Translations under genes and position numbers: made by a program | Part shown: positions 25,673-33,424 of the stretch, in pieces | How positions within the stretch are numbered: position 1 is the stretch's first letter | Layout of the letters: each line of letters opens with the position of its first letter | Origin: CAYLYM01 sp964387645 | GTDB lineage: Bacteria > Calditrichota > Calditrichia > RBG-13-44-9 | Direction of reading: 5' to 3' | Length of the DNA stretch: 41,174 bases | Assembly: GCA_964387645.1 (NCBI GenBank) | Contig: CAYLYM010000019.1 | Span: 1-41,174, forward strand | Notes under the pieces: model-generated | Database searches by the model: none | What the model saw: the letters and a program-made list of their open reading frames with translations, nothing else | Told to the model about the DNA's origin: nothing

Positions 25673-26242
25673 CTAGATCGAACTTGCTTTACTTAAAATT
25701 TTTTCAAGATTCTCTACCATCTCCTGATATTTTTCCTGAAATCCCTTTTGTACAATTTTTTTCTCAGCTTCATCAAAATCTTTATGCAATTGTTTTTGAT
25801 CTTCGGCGGTGAAGACCCTGTTTGCCAATGGATATAATATATTGTTTTCTTTATAGATATGTTCGGTAAGAAGCTGCGCATAATTTCTGGCATTTTCGAT
25901 GATCTGTGGTATGGTGCTTTCATCTCCCTTTTTAAGCTGTTGTGCGGCTTCTTCCATATCTCGAGCATATTTTTTGCCGTAATCATGCTCATTTAACATA
26001 ACGCCAGTCTGAACACTTTCCTGTGGAATACCTCTCTTTTCCATGAGTTTGAACAAAATATCTTCCTCCTTGGCATGGTGCAAACTATCGGCAAAATTGC
26101 GAATAAAATCTGCCGCCTGAATAAATACTTAGGCATCTACTCTTTTACCTGATTCCAAATGGTCTGCAGCTTTGGTCAAAATCTTAATCATTCTTTCGAT
26201 CAAATTGTGTTCTTCAACCAGTCTATCTGTTGGATAAAATAT
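25673..26242 (-). pseudogene. Hemerythrin (HHE) domain protein, broken by a stop codon
   Basis: The frame reads PTDRLVEEHNLIERMIKIL and HLESGKRVDA, then an in-frame TAA (26131-26129), then VFIQAADFIRNFADSLHHAK and an intact C-terminal half to the stop at 25673. The pieces together make one ordinary bacterial hemerythrin of about 185 residues. The histidines of EEH, HH(A)KEE, NEHDYG and EHIYKEN are all kept as iron ligands. The expected start position holds ATA, 7 bases after AGGAG, and the nearby ATG at 26249 is out of frame. Both start and frame therefore appear lost. Family role: di-iron O2/NO binding, fitting the upstream nitrosative locus. Confidence 0.75.
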
Positions 26243-26279
26243 GACTCATCTCCTGTTGCTATGTTTCTAAAAAATTCAT

Positions 26280-27047
26280 TTATACTTTGGATTTATGTCC
26301 GACCATCACCAGATTGTTGGACCGATCAGGATCAAATTTATTGAACGACATGTCCCCATAATATTTTATAGTATTAAATCTGGTTTTTACCATCATTGGT
26401 AAAAGATTTTTTGTTTGATACGGAAATAATTCAGTGCTTTGCAAATGATGTTGAACGTTCATTCCCTGCCATTGGATTGTTAACACATTAAACCTCACTG
26501 TTTTTTCCAGAAAATCATAAAAACGGATGAATTCCTTCTCTCCCTGCCACCGGATACCTACAATTCTTTGCCGATTTTTTAGAATTTTCTGGTAATTCAA
26601 AATTTGAATCACCAGGATGCCCTCTGGAATGAGAATACTGTAAAAGCTTTTCAGGGTCTTGTGTAATTCATTTTCCGAAAGCAAGTGCGGCAATGAATTT
26701 CCCAGGCAAAAAATGGCATCGACCCTGTCCTGGAATTTTTCTCCTAGACTTTGCATATCACTTTCTATCCATTCAACATTTGCTTCAAATTTTTTAGCGT
26801 TTTTTCGAGCTTTTTCTAACATAGCAGGAGAGATATCACATCCCACCGTTTCAATACCCCATCGAGAAAGGAGAATAGCATGAAGTCCAGTTCCACAAGC
26901 AGCATCCAGAGCGGAACGAATATTATACTTTTCCACCCACTTTTTAAGCATCAATGCTTCGTTCTCCAGGCGCTGTTCAAAGCGGGTCATTTTGTCGTAA
27001 TCTTCCGCTAAGGCATCATAGAATATTTTCGCCTCATTGGTATCCAT
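26280..27047 (-). CDS. Class I SAM-dependent methyltransferase
   Basis: About 255 residues. The ATG at 27047 has GAGG 5 bases upstream and is preferred to a TTG at 27065. Motif I is SALDAACGTGLHAILLS. GCDISPAMLEKAR gives the acidic residue binding the SAM ribose. IESDMQSL and VDAIFCLGNSLPHLL supply motifs II and III of the methyltransferase-25/11 fold. The N-terminal phrase IFYDALAEDYDKM is common in small-molecule methyltransferases. The acceptor substrate is unknown. It sits between two broken genes of the nitrosative locus on the same strand; a functional link is not shown. Confidence 0.88.
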   Translation of the reverse strand: MDTNEAKIFYDALAEDYDKMTRFEQRLENEALMLKKWVEKYNIRSALDAACGTGLHAILLSRWGIETVGCDISPAMLEKARKNAKKFEANVEWIESDMQSLGEKFQDRVDAIFCLGNSLPHLLSENELHKTLKSFYSILIPEGILVIQILNYQKILKNRQRIVGIRWQGEKEFIRFYDFLEKTVRFNVLTIQWQGMNVQHHLQSTELFPYQTKNLLPMMVKTRFNTIKYYGDMSFNKFDPDRSNNLVMVGHKSKV

Positions 27048-27183
27048 TAATTCCTCATGCCGCAAAACCTAAATTTATTACCCTGTTTTTCATCGCAACT
27101 TTTAGAATTAACTTGTAGTGTAAAATAATTATTTTTAAAAACATAATCATTCTCCCTGAGGGATGCCTTTGGCATGAACGTAT

Positions 27184-27223
27184 GCGAGGAATCTTAATTC
27201 AAAACCGTTAAAAGATTTCTCGC
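27184..27223. repeat. 12-bp hairpin between the methyltransferase and DUF2249 genes
   Basis: GCGAGGAATCTT (27184-27195) faces AAGATTTCTCGC (27212-27223) across a 16-base loop, with a single G-U-type mismatch. No T-run follows directly on either strand, so it may be an mRNA stability element or weak terminator rather than a classical one. Confidence 0.5.
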
Positions 27224-27336
27224 TAACGCTTGAAATTTCAAGTCATAACATCGATCAATTTTCATAAATATAACCAATTTTGAACAACTGGTGAAATTTT
27301 GAAAACAACGTCTTTTTTAGGTCATGGCTTTAAACT

Positions 27337-27883
27337 TTATTTTTTAGTGAAATAAGTTTTGTATTCTGTTTCCGCTTCTTCTTTCGTCCAGGTCAAACAG
27401 CGCTTTTGTATGGCAAGGTCGATCAACGGTGCAGGAACAAAAGGAGTGACAAGTTCAAGCATCTTGCCAGCTTTCGATCTGTCACTATTTTTCAAGACTA
27501 AGTGGGCTGGATGATTTTCAGAATCCAGCATGGGTCGGGCGTCTATTTTTTGGACAATTTTTCCTTTGGTTACCCAGGCTGGTGGGTGCAGCCTGTCTTG
27601 ATTACTGGTTTCGATTGATTCTTCCCACATTTCTTGGCCGACTTAAGCCCGCAATTGTTTGATCAAGGTTCCTAATGAAACTTTTCCCAGTTCGGCAGTC
27701 TGTCTTAAATTAGCTACTCGAGCGACCGTTTTGCGCAAGATGGGATTTTTTAACTTTTGAAAAGCGGGAGCTATAAGGAACCTCTTCCGACTGTGGATGG
27801 GCATCCGATAACGCCCCAATTTTTGTTTCAGGCGTAATCTGGACTATCTCATCACATTTATGCTGAATTGGATCTTTGTGCAT
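27337..27883 (-). pseudogene. DUF1858-DUF2249 protein, frameshifted and interrupted
   Basis: From the ATG at 27883, 9 bases after the DUF438 gene's stop and preceded by AGGGG, the frame reads ITPETKIGALSDAHPQSEEV, the start of a DUF1858 domain. It then shifts near 27778 to FLIAPAFQKLKNPILRKTVA and KVSLGTLIKQLRA. It meets an in-frame TAA at 27645-27643 and resumes as VGQEMWEESIETS. The last 97 residues (PPAWVTKGKIVQKIDARPML, then LELVTPFVPAPLIDLA and WTKEEAETEY) are an intact DUF2249 domain. Both domains recur beside hemerythrin and DUF438 proteins in NO- and denitrification-related loci. One frameshift and one stop make full-length translation impossible; the 97-residue piece could still be made from its own ATG at 27630. 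Confidence 0.75.
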
Positions 27884-27891
27884 GGCAACCC

Positions 27892-29127
27892 CTAATTTTT
27901 GTCGTAAGTTAATAAACGTCTTTCACCTTCCAATTTTCTTAATTGAGTCAGATCCTGGGTCACTTCAAGCGTTCCAAGATATCCACCCTGTTCATTACGC
28001 AAAGCAAAATACTCGATGTGAATAAATTTTCCATGTAGTTGTATCCAGAATGCTGCCCGGTCCTGACGACCCGATCGAAAATCATCAAGAATCTTTTGCA
28101 CCATGTGCACACTGGAAGGCGGATGGCACATCTGGACCTTCCGACCCAGAATAGCGCGATTTCGGTCGAAAACTCTCTCATCACTATTGCTGAAAAATCT
28201 CACTTCATCGTTTTTGTCCACAAAAGTAATATCCACCGGCAGAGTTTTGAAAAGAGCAGTCAGTTCTTCTAATGTAAAACTTCCTGTGGGGAGTTGTATC
28301 TTATCATTCTCTTGTTTTCCCTGCAGAGATGTCTGCGCTCCTTCGGGAGCCCAGCGATCTTCAGGGTCGTACAAACAGTATCCTATCTCATCACTTTGTT
28401 GGTAGATCTCGTACCATTCTCTTTCCTTAAGGGTATCCATGCACATGGGAAACAAAATTTTTTCTTCCTTGTAAATCATCTCATCGATGGCATCGACCGC
28501 AGGTTTTAAAACCAGGTCTATTACTGTTTTGGCTTCTCCGGCTGAAATCGTTTGCGTTGCTGATAGCGCTTTAATGGCCTCCGATAGTTTTTTCCGGGTT
28601 TCGTCGTCTTTTCCCCACATTACGGTTGGCGGACCGGTAATTCCGTATTTTTCCAGAAAAGGAAAAAGCAGGTTTTCCTTACGGCGATAGTGCTTATCTA
28701 CATCCGATAAATTGTTAAAGTGTTGATGTATTTTGATCCATAAATGACTGACGTCCGTTTCATCGGGGGATTTTTCAATCTGAGTCATCAAATCTCGTAG
28801 ATTTTCTAATTCCTGAGCCAGCATCCGATTTTCTTGTTGAAAAGTATGAACCGGATGGCCGGGAGGCGGCTCTTTTGCACCTGTTTGGTCAACCACACCT
28901 TTCAAAGCCTGACTGTGGATGTCGCACAATTTCAGGACTTCCTGTGGCGGTAGTCCTTCTGAGATAAGTTCCTGTTCTGCTTCTACCACGACGCCATAGG
29001 GAACTTTGCCCAATAATCTGATGAGTTGCTTCTTAATTGCTTCGGCCGTTTTTCCCTCATGAAGCTGTAAAATCATATGCTTTAACAGCTCTTTGCGCTG
29101 CTGATTATTATTGATTAATTCACTCAT
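27892..29127 (-). CDS. DUF438-hemerythrin-PAS sensor protein
   Basis: 411 residues; AGGAGAA upstream of the ATG. Three parts are visible. An N-terminal DUF438 domain covers about 10-85 (LLKHMILQLHEGKTAEAIKKQ, given in part, and SEGLPPQEVLKLCDIHS). A hemerythrin-like HHE domain covers about 95-235 (IHQHFNNLSDVDKHYRRKE, LLFPFLE and YKEEKILFPMC). A C-terminal PAS domain covers about 285-400 (VDITFVDKNDEVRFFSNSD, then LGRKVQMCHPPSS and GYLGTLEVTQDLT). The family is linked to sensing NO or O2 through the di-iron site and PAS heme or ligand pocket. No kinase or output domain follows, so the output is unknown. Lies 71 bases after the polyferredoxin gene, probably one transcript. Confidence 0.92.
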   Translation of the reverse strand: MSELINNNQQRKELLKHMILQLHEGKTAEAIKKQLIRLLGKVPYGVVVEAEQELISEGLPPQEVLKLCDIHSQALKGVVDQTGAKEPPPGHPVHTFQQENRMLAQELENLRDLMTQIEKSPDETDVSHLWIKIHQHFNNLSDVDKHYRRKENLLFPFLEKYGITGPPTVMWGKDDETRKKLSEAIKALSATQTISAGEAKTVIDLVLKPAVDAIDEMIYKEEKILFPMCMDTLKEREWYEIYQQSDEIGYCLYDPEDRWAPEGAQTSLQGKQENDKIQLPTGSFTLEELTALFKTLPVDITFVDKNDEVRFFSNSDERVFDRNRAILGRKVQMCHPPSSVHMVQKILDDFRSGRQDRAAFWIQLHGKFIHIEYFALRNEQGGYLGTLEVTQDLTQLRKLEGERRLLTYDKN

Positions 29128-29198
29128 CTATCTTATTCTCCTCTTTTCTTTTATTGAAAAATTCATGAATTTGATCTCCATATTTTCGAATAATACTT

Positions 29199-30389
29199 TT
29201 ACTCATTTTTCTTCAGTTTTTTATCAATATATTGAGACTTTTCATTATGTTTAAGATTTTTATTCCGCTCTTTTTCATTCAGTATCGAATACTGATCGGT
29301 TGAATAATCGGGCGCCTGACCGCGGTTGTGGTGGTAAAGTGGTTCGTTCAAATGTTTAACATGATAAAGATATTCTTCATGAGTAATGCTGTTTTGCCAA
29401 TGGCCGGAAATCCGCGCCACAGTGGTTCCCAGAAGAAACAGGAGTACGATACTCGCAGCATACACTTTTCGGGGCATTTTCCACTTTGTTCGGGTTGCCG
29501 ACAGATAAAGAGTATCCTTTACCGGGCAGGCGTCTATACAACTTAAACAGGCATGGCATTCGTCAGAAAAAACTGTTTCTATTTTATGGACTTTGATTCG
29601 CGCTGGACAAACTCTTGTGCATTTTTCGCAATCGATACAGGTTTCCTTGTCTCGATGTATTTTAAACAGACTAAACCAGCTAATCCAGCCTAGCAAGGCA
29701 CCATAGGGGCACAGATACCGGCACCAGAAAAACGGGATCGTTAATGATAAAAGAAAAAGAATGACCAGTGTCCAAAAAGTGGTTGGCGACATTTCTGCGA
29801 AAAATTTTAGCATCTTGATATCAGCAACCCGGTTGTAAGGGCTGTATATAAATTTATGCAAATCGATTACATTCATCTGAACAAATACCGCATAAAGAAA
29901 GAAAAACATCAGTAAATACTTTAAACTACGCAGGGGGTAATCCAGCCATCTGGGCAGACCTATCTGGCGGTCAAATATTTTAATATGCAATTTAGCCAGA
30001 AAATCTGATAATAGTCCAATTGGACAGACCCAGCTACAGAACCCTTTCTTGAGCAAAAGTGCAGTGGCGAGAATGATCAACAACAGGACCATAGCTGAAG
30101 GATGAATGGTGTTGAAAACACCGGTCAGGATCCAATATCTTAAGCTGATCAGTGCGCTGATGGGCAAAAAGGCTTCAACGCCGGGTGGCCTGGAAATTGT
30201 GGGAACCAATCCTTTCTCTAATTGATGAACAAATAATATGAATTCAAGTCCAATCCACAGCGTTACCAGAAAAAAACCAATTTGAATCCATCGCCGGAAA
30301 GGTTGGATTTTAAATTGAGTTGTTTGTTTATTCATTCGTGTCTTTTTCTTAGGATTTTGTATTTTCTTTTTCACAGCGACATCTATCAT
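29199..30389 (-). CDS. NapH/NosR-like membrane polyferredoxin (4Fe-4S)
   Basis: 396 residues. About five or six transmembrane helices (first near 33-55). Two membrane-proximal cysteine motifs, FCSWVCPIGLL and CRYLCPYGALL, have the CxxxCP spacing of NapH, NosR and YccM. These are followed by two ferredoxin clusters, CIDCEKCTRVCP and CHACLSCIDACP. A last helix lies near residue 325, with a basic/acidic C-terminal tail. The N-terminal NosR flavin domain is absent. Known role of relatives: passing electrons from the quinone pool or flavins to periplasmic reductases. Here the natural partner is the octaheme cytochrome encoded just upstream. A terminator separates the two genes and a new promoter is likely at 30408-30441. 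Confidence 0.9.
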   Translation of the reverse strand: MIDVAVKKKIQNPKKKTRMNKQTTQFKIQPFRRWIQIGFFLVTLWIGLEFILFVHQLEKGLVPTISRPPGVEAFLPISALISLRYWILTGVFNTIHPSAMVLLLIILATALLLKKGFCSWVCPIGLLSDFLAKLHIKIFDRQIGLPRWLDYPLRSLKYLLMFFFLYAVFVQMNVIDLHKFIYSPYNRVADIKMLKFFAEMSPTTFWTLVILFLLSLTIPFFWCRYLCPYGALLGWISWFSLFKIHRDKETCIDCEKCTRVCPARIKVHKIETVFSDECHACLSCIDACPVKDTLYLSATRTKWKMPRKVYAASIVLLFLLGTTVARISGHWQNSITHEEYLYHVKHLNEPLYHHNRGQAPDYSTDQYSILNEKERNKNLKHNEKSQYIDKKLKKNE

Positions 30390-30407
30390 TTCACCTGCAT
30401 CCTCTAT

Positions 30408-30441
30408 ATAATAAGAATTAAGACTATTTTGTCTTATTAGG
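30408..30441 (-). promoter_or_regulatory. Candidate promoter and palindromic operator of the polyferredoxin gene
   Basis: Minus strand: AAGACA (30435-30430) and TATTAT (30413-30408), 16 bases apart. The -35 overlaps a perfect palindrome TAAGAC-AAAATA-GTCTTA (30436-30419). The sequence CCTA-AT-AAGACAAAATAG (30441-30424) resembles the repeat unit at the Rrf2 promoter (CCTATATTTAAGATAAAAGAG), so the same regulator may bind. Confidence 0.4.
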
Positions 30442-30445
30442 ATTT

Positions 30446-30498
30446 AAAAAATTTTTGAGATGCTGCAGGTAATTGCCCATCTCCTGCAGCATCTCAAA
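30446..30498 (-). terminator. Rho-independent terminator after the octaheme cytochrome gene
   Basis: A perfect 16-bp inverted repeat TTTGAGATGCTGCAGG (30454-30469) / CCTGCAGCATCTCAAA (30483-30498) has a 13-base loop. Read on the minus strand it is followed within two bases by six T. It begins 8 bases after the cytochrome stop. Confidence 0.9.
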
Positions 30499-30505
30499 TC
30501 ATTTA

Positions 30506-31747
30506 TTATTTACTCTGATGATTATGCCTCATCTGTTCTGCTAATTCTTTAATCTCGGTTAAATCCCGTTGCATTTCGCTCCATCCGTACCACAAGGCAT
30601 AATCAGGATTGGCATGGAAAACACCCTGAAAAGCACGCATCCGGTGTTTTAAATGCATTTCGAATAATCTTTGTTCGATAACCGTTGGGGCATCGTGAAA
30701 AGTAAGCAAATCAGGAAAATCGTATGAATACCCCTCAGGTTTTTTCAATATGCCATCCTTATACAAACTTGCTACTATTCGAATAGCTTTAGCCAGCAGG
30801 TGGTCAATTTCTTTAATCATATTATCGCCACGTTGTAACTGTTCTAAAGCAAAATTTTTAGAGTGGCATTTGTTACAGGTCTGGATCATTTTGTTCCGCT
30901 CTTTGTCAAAAGCTTCCTGAGTCAAACGTGCCACATCGGCCGCCTTCACTATCTCGAGCCTTGCGGTTGGGTTACCCTGGGGATCAAGTACACCCAACGC
31001 CTGAAGTATAGTGACCTGGTCTTGTTTCCATTGCTCATCTTCTGGCAAAGGTAGTCGCACAGCCAGGAATCCCCAGGCGGTTCTGACCTCGTGATTACCA
31101 TCTTGCATATGGCAATCCTGACAGGTCGGCGCCGGGGTGTTTTCGGGAAGCGTTCCATTTTGTTTTAAGAGATAACGAACCCCGTGCTTGGAGGAAGAAT
31201 ACATTTCCCATTGCGGATGATCGAATCCCATATGGCAGGTTTGACAGGCTTGCGGTTGTTTGGCTTCCTTGACCGAAAAAGTGTGCCGTGTATGGCAGGC
31301 ATCACAGGAAGCCATACCAAAACCGCGGCCTTCTTGTTTTAGCTTTGCAATTTCTTCTTCGCTTTTTAAACCGATTTTATGACATCCACCACATCCTTTC
31401 ATCCCTTCAATTAGTGCAGTGGGCTGATGATGAATTGTCGGCATGGCTTTCATGGCAGCCCAGGCAATGGCATGCTTCCCTTTGTTAAATTGTTCCACCT
31501 GAGTTTCGTGGCAGGTTGCACAGACCTCTGGAGTGGGAATGTTGGCCTGAGAGAAATCTGTTTCGTTAGTATGAGCATCACCATGGCAGGTGGCACAGGT
31601 CACATCGTTCTGACTGTGTTTACTCAATTGCCAATCTTGAACGATATTGGGTTGAATTTTTTTATGGCAATCGATACACTGATCAGCAAATGCAAGAATT
31701 GTAAATATCGTTACCATATATATGCTTACAAAAATTTTTTTTATCAT
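30506..31747 (-). CDS. HAO-like octaheme cytochrome c (hydroxylamine/nitrite/NO chemistry)
   Basis: 413 residues with a cleavable signal peptide (ends LAFA, residue 21). Exactly eight CxxCH heme sites: 24-28, 51-55, 76-80, 119-123, 148-152, 168-172, 209-213 and 291-295. The spacing, long helical C-terminus and the phrase CQTCHMGFDHPQWEMYSSSKHG match octaheme hydroxylamine oxidoreductase-like proteins rather than pentaheme NrfA, which has a CxxCK heme. Relatives oxidise hydroxylamine or hydrazine, or work in reverse as nitrite or NO reductases. I cannot tell whether the cross-linking tyrosine needed for oxidase activity is present. Strong GGAGG before the ATG; cotranscribed with the Rrf2 gene 18 bases upstream. 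Periplasmic. Confidence 0.88.
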   Translation of the reverse strand: MIKKIFVSIYMVTIFTILAFADQCIDCHKKIQPNIVQDWQLSKHSQNDVTCATCHGDAHTNETDFSQANIPTPEVCATCHETQVEQFNKGKHAIAWAAMKAMPTIHHQPTALIEGMKGCGGCHKIGLKSEEEIAKLKQEGRGFGMASCDACHTRHTFSVKEAKQPQACQTCHMGFDHPQWEMYSSSKHGVRYLLKQNGTLPENTPAPTCQDCHMQDGNHEVRTAWGFLAVRLPLPEDEQWKQDQVTILQALGVLDPQGNPTARLEIVKAADVARLTQEAFDKERNKMIQTCNKCHSKNFALEQLQRGDNMIKEIDHLLAKAIRIVASLYKDGILKKPEGYSYDFPDLLTFHDAPTVIEQRLFEMHLKHRMRAFQGVFHANPDYALWYGWSEMQRDLTEIKELAEQMRHNHQSK

Positions 31748-31765
31748 ATTTTTCCTCCAAATGGT

Positions 31766-32221
31766 TTAGTGGCTAAAAGATTTGACTACAAGATCTGAAA
31801 TTCGAAAATCATTTGTTTTCACCTTTTCTGCTAAATCCTGTATAGTATTTTTTTCGAAAATCTCTTCCAATTGATCCCTTATTGTTCTCCACTGGTCATG
31901 TATGGGACAGGGATGTTGATCATCACAGTGCTCCAATCCCAACAGACATTTGGTGAACAGATCGGGTCCGTCTACCGCTAAGACAATTTCTTTTAAGCTG
32001 ATGGAGTCAGCGGGTTTGGCTAATGTTACTCCGCCATTGGGTCCTTTTAAAGATGTCATGATGTTATTTTGTGTCAATATTTGTAAAATCTTTGTTAAAA
32101 AATGAAAGGAGATATTCAATTCCTGGGAGATAATCCGGATAGGCACGAATTTTTGATCTTTTTGCAATGCCACATAAAGCGAAGCTCTGATAGCATAATC
32201 ACAAGTTTTAGAAAGTATCAT
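31766..32221 (-). CDS. Rrf2-family Fe-S transcriptional regulator (NsrR-like)
   Basis: 151 residues. The winged helix at the N-terminus reads SKTCDYAIRASLYVAL, then ISQELNISFHFLTKILQIL and SLKGPNGGVTLAKP. Three cysteines, C92, C99 and C105 (spacing C-x6-C-x5-C), lie where NsrR and IscR bind their iron-sulfur cluster. With an octaheme HAO-like protein immediately downstream (18 bases), an NO-sensing repressor is the best reading, though other Rrf2 sensors are possible. Transcribed from a well-formed promoter at 32256-32284 whose -10 lies in a tandem repeat, suggesting autoregulation. Confidence 0.9.
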   Translation of the reverse strand: MILSKTCDYAIRASLYVALQKDQKFVPIRIISQELNISFHFLTKILQILTQNNIMTSLKGPNGGVTLAKPADSISLKEIVLAVDGPDLFTKCLLGLEHCDDQHPCPIHDQWRTIRDQLEEIFEKNTIQDLAEKVKTNDFRISDLVVKSFSH

Positions 32222-32232
32222 GGTAACAAATC

Positions 32233-32284
32233 ATATTTAGGACTCTTTTATCTTAAATATAGGTTTTTTTATCTTTTTAGTCAA
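32233..32284 (-). promoter_or_regulatory. Promoter of the Rrf2-octaheme operon with tandem operator-like repeats
   Basis: Minus strand: TTGACT (32284-32279), 17 bases, TATATT (32261-32256), a near-consensus housekeeping promoter. Two adjacent direct repeats cover it and the start region: unit A (32275-32255) AAGATAAAA-AAA-CCTATATTT, and unit B (32254-32233) AAGATAAAA-GAGT-CCTAAATAT. Binding there would block the polymerase, as expected for Rrf2 autorepression. Confidence 0.65.
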
Positions 32285-32489
32285 GAATAAAAATAAATTT
32301 TGAATGGAAACCTGATGAAATGCATTAATTCGTGCTTATTTCAAAACACTGAAAAAGATAATAGCGATGAATCAAGGTACAAAATTAATTCAAAGACTCG
32401 TTAAAAATGCTAATATTCTGTTGTTTATCATGTAGATAAAACAGCGGATATTGTTAATGTTATTGAGGCAAACGAAAAATTTATATAGC

Positions 32490-32565
32490 GCGATTCGCTG
32501 CATCGCGAAAGTGCTTCCAATAATTTTTATAATGCGATTCGGCTAACAGCACTACAGTCGCCTTT
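32490..32565. repeat. Dispersed intergenic repeat, copy 2
   Basis: GCGATTCG-CTGC-ATCGCGAA followed by AGTGCTT (32490-32516), then a second GCGATTCGG at 32534 and TCGCC near 32560. Copy 1 near 803 has GCGATTCG-AAGA-ATCGCGAA, TGTCTT and a second element 46 bases later (44 here). It lies in the 365-base gap between the Rrf2 promoter and the HD gene; the rest of that gap is featureless. Confidence 0.5.
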
Positions 32566-32586
32566 TTAAATTAAGCGTGAAACCAT

Positions 32587-33147
32587 TTACAATCCAAGTT
32601 GAGGCGCTATACTTTTCATGGCATTGATAACATTCTGAATGTGCTCATCCAGCGGAATTCCCAAGAGTTCGGCACCTTCTCTGATTTCATCCCGGTTGAC
32701 CTGGCGAGCGAAGGCTTTGTCCTTCAATTTTTTCTTCACAGATTTCACCTGTACTTCTTCCAGTTTGCGATTGGGTCGGACATAAGCCACTGCTGTTATA
32801 AATCCACATAACTCATCTACCGCAAAAAGTGTTTTAGCCATTAAAGTGTCCCGGGGGACTCCAGTATGGGTAGCATGGCTCAAGATGGCCTTTACCCATT
32901 CCTCTGGAAAATTTTTACTTCTTAAAATCTCCGCCCCTTTGAATGGATGATCTTTCATGGTGGGGTATTTTTCATAATCAAAATCGTGTAAAAGCCCGAC
33001 AATTCCCCAGGCTTCTTCATCTTCTCCAAATTTTCGAGCATAAGCTCTCATGGCGGCCTCTACCGCCAGGGCGTGCTTAATCAATCCATCCTTCGTCGTG
33101 TATTCGGTTAGTAGTTGAAAAGCTTCATCACGTGTCATTTTGTCCAT
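32587..33147 (-). CDS. HD-domain phosphohydrolase (HDIG type)
   Basis: 186 residues. HD motifs in order: KHALAVEAAMRAYARKFG (first His), GLLHDFDYEKYP (the HD pair), DHPFKGAEIL and ILSHATHTG (further His), and the late Asp in LFAVDELCGF. This form is a compact single-domain hydrolase widespread in bacteria, presumed to act on a phosphorylated small molecule or nucleotide; the substrate is unknown. AGGAG sits directly before the ATG at 33147; the second Met at 33138 has better spacing. Cytoplasmic, monocistronic. Confidence 0.88.
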   Translation of the reverse strand: MDKMTRDEAFQLLTEYTTKDGLIKHALAVEAAMRAYARKFGEDEEAWGIVGLLHDFDYEKYPTMKDHPFKGAEILRSKNFPEEWVKAILSHATHTGVPRDTLMAKTLFAVDELCGFITAVAYVRPNRKLEEVQVKSVKKKLKDKAFARQVNRDEIREGAELLGIPLDEHIQNVINAMKSIAPQLGL

Positions 33148-33424
33148 CGCTCCTATTTTTAAATTAATTGATATAAATAAAAAATATTTTTCATACAGAC
33201 AAGATTATTTTTATTGTGTTTGGTTAAAAGTCCCTGGATTTTTGATTTGTAATCTGAAGATTGCGCTGATTTGCCCGGACTAAATCGGATTAAGATACTC
33301 CTCATGTTTTTCCAGCAAGAATCCTAAAAAAGTCTGTGAATTTGTGGATGAAGAAAATTGAGACCAACGGATACACAATATTGGATTTTTCTTGACTGAA
33401 GAATAAATCAATAAAATTGACTTA

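Noticed and set aside
23374..27645. Idea that the in-frame TAG/TAA codons mean a recoded stop or selenocysteine/pyrrolysine
   Set aside because: Both TAA and TAG end intact genes in the window, the interrupted genes also carry frameshifts or lost starts, and none is TGA in a selenoprotein family.
31427..31798. 123-codon plus-strand frame over the octaheme gene
   Set aside because: Shadow of the heme-binding codons on the other strand.
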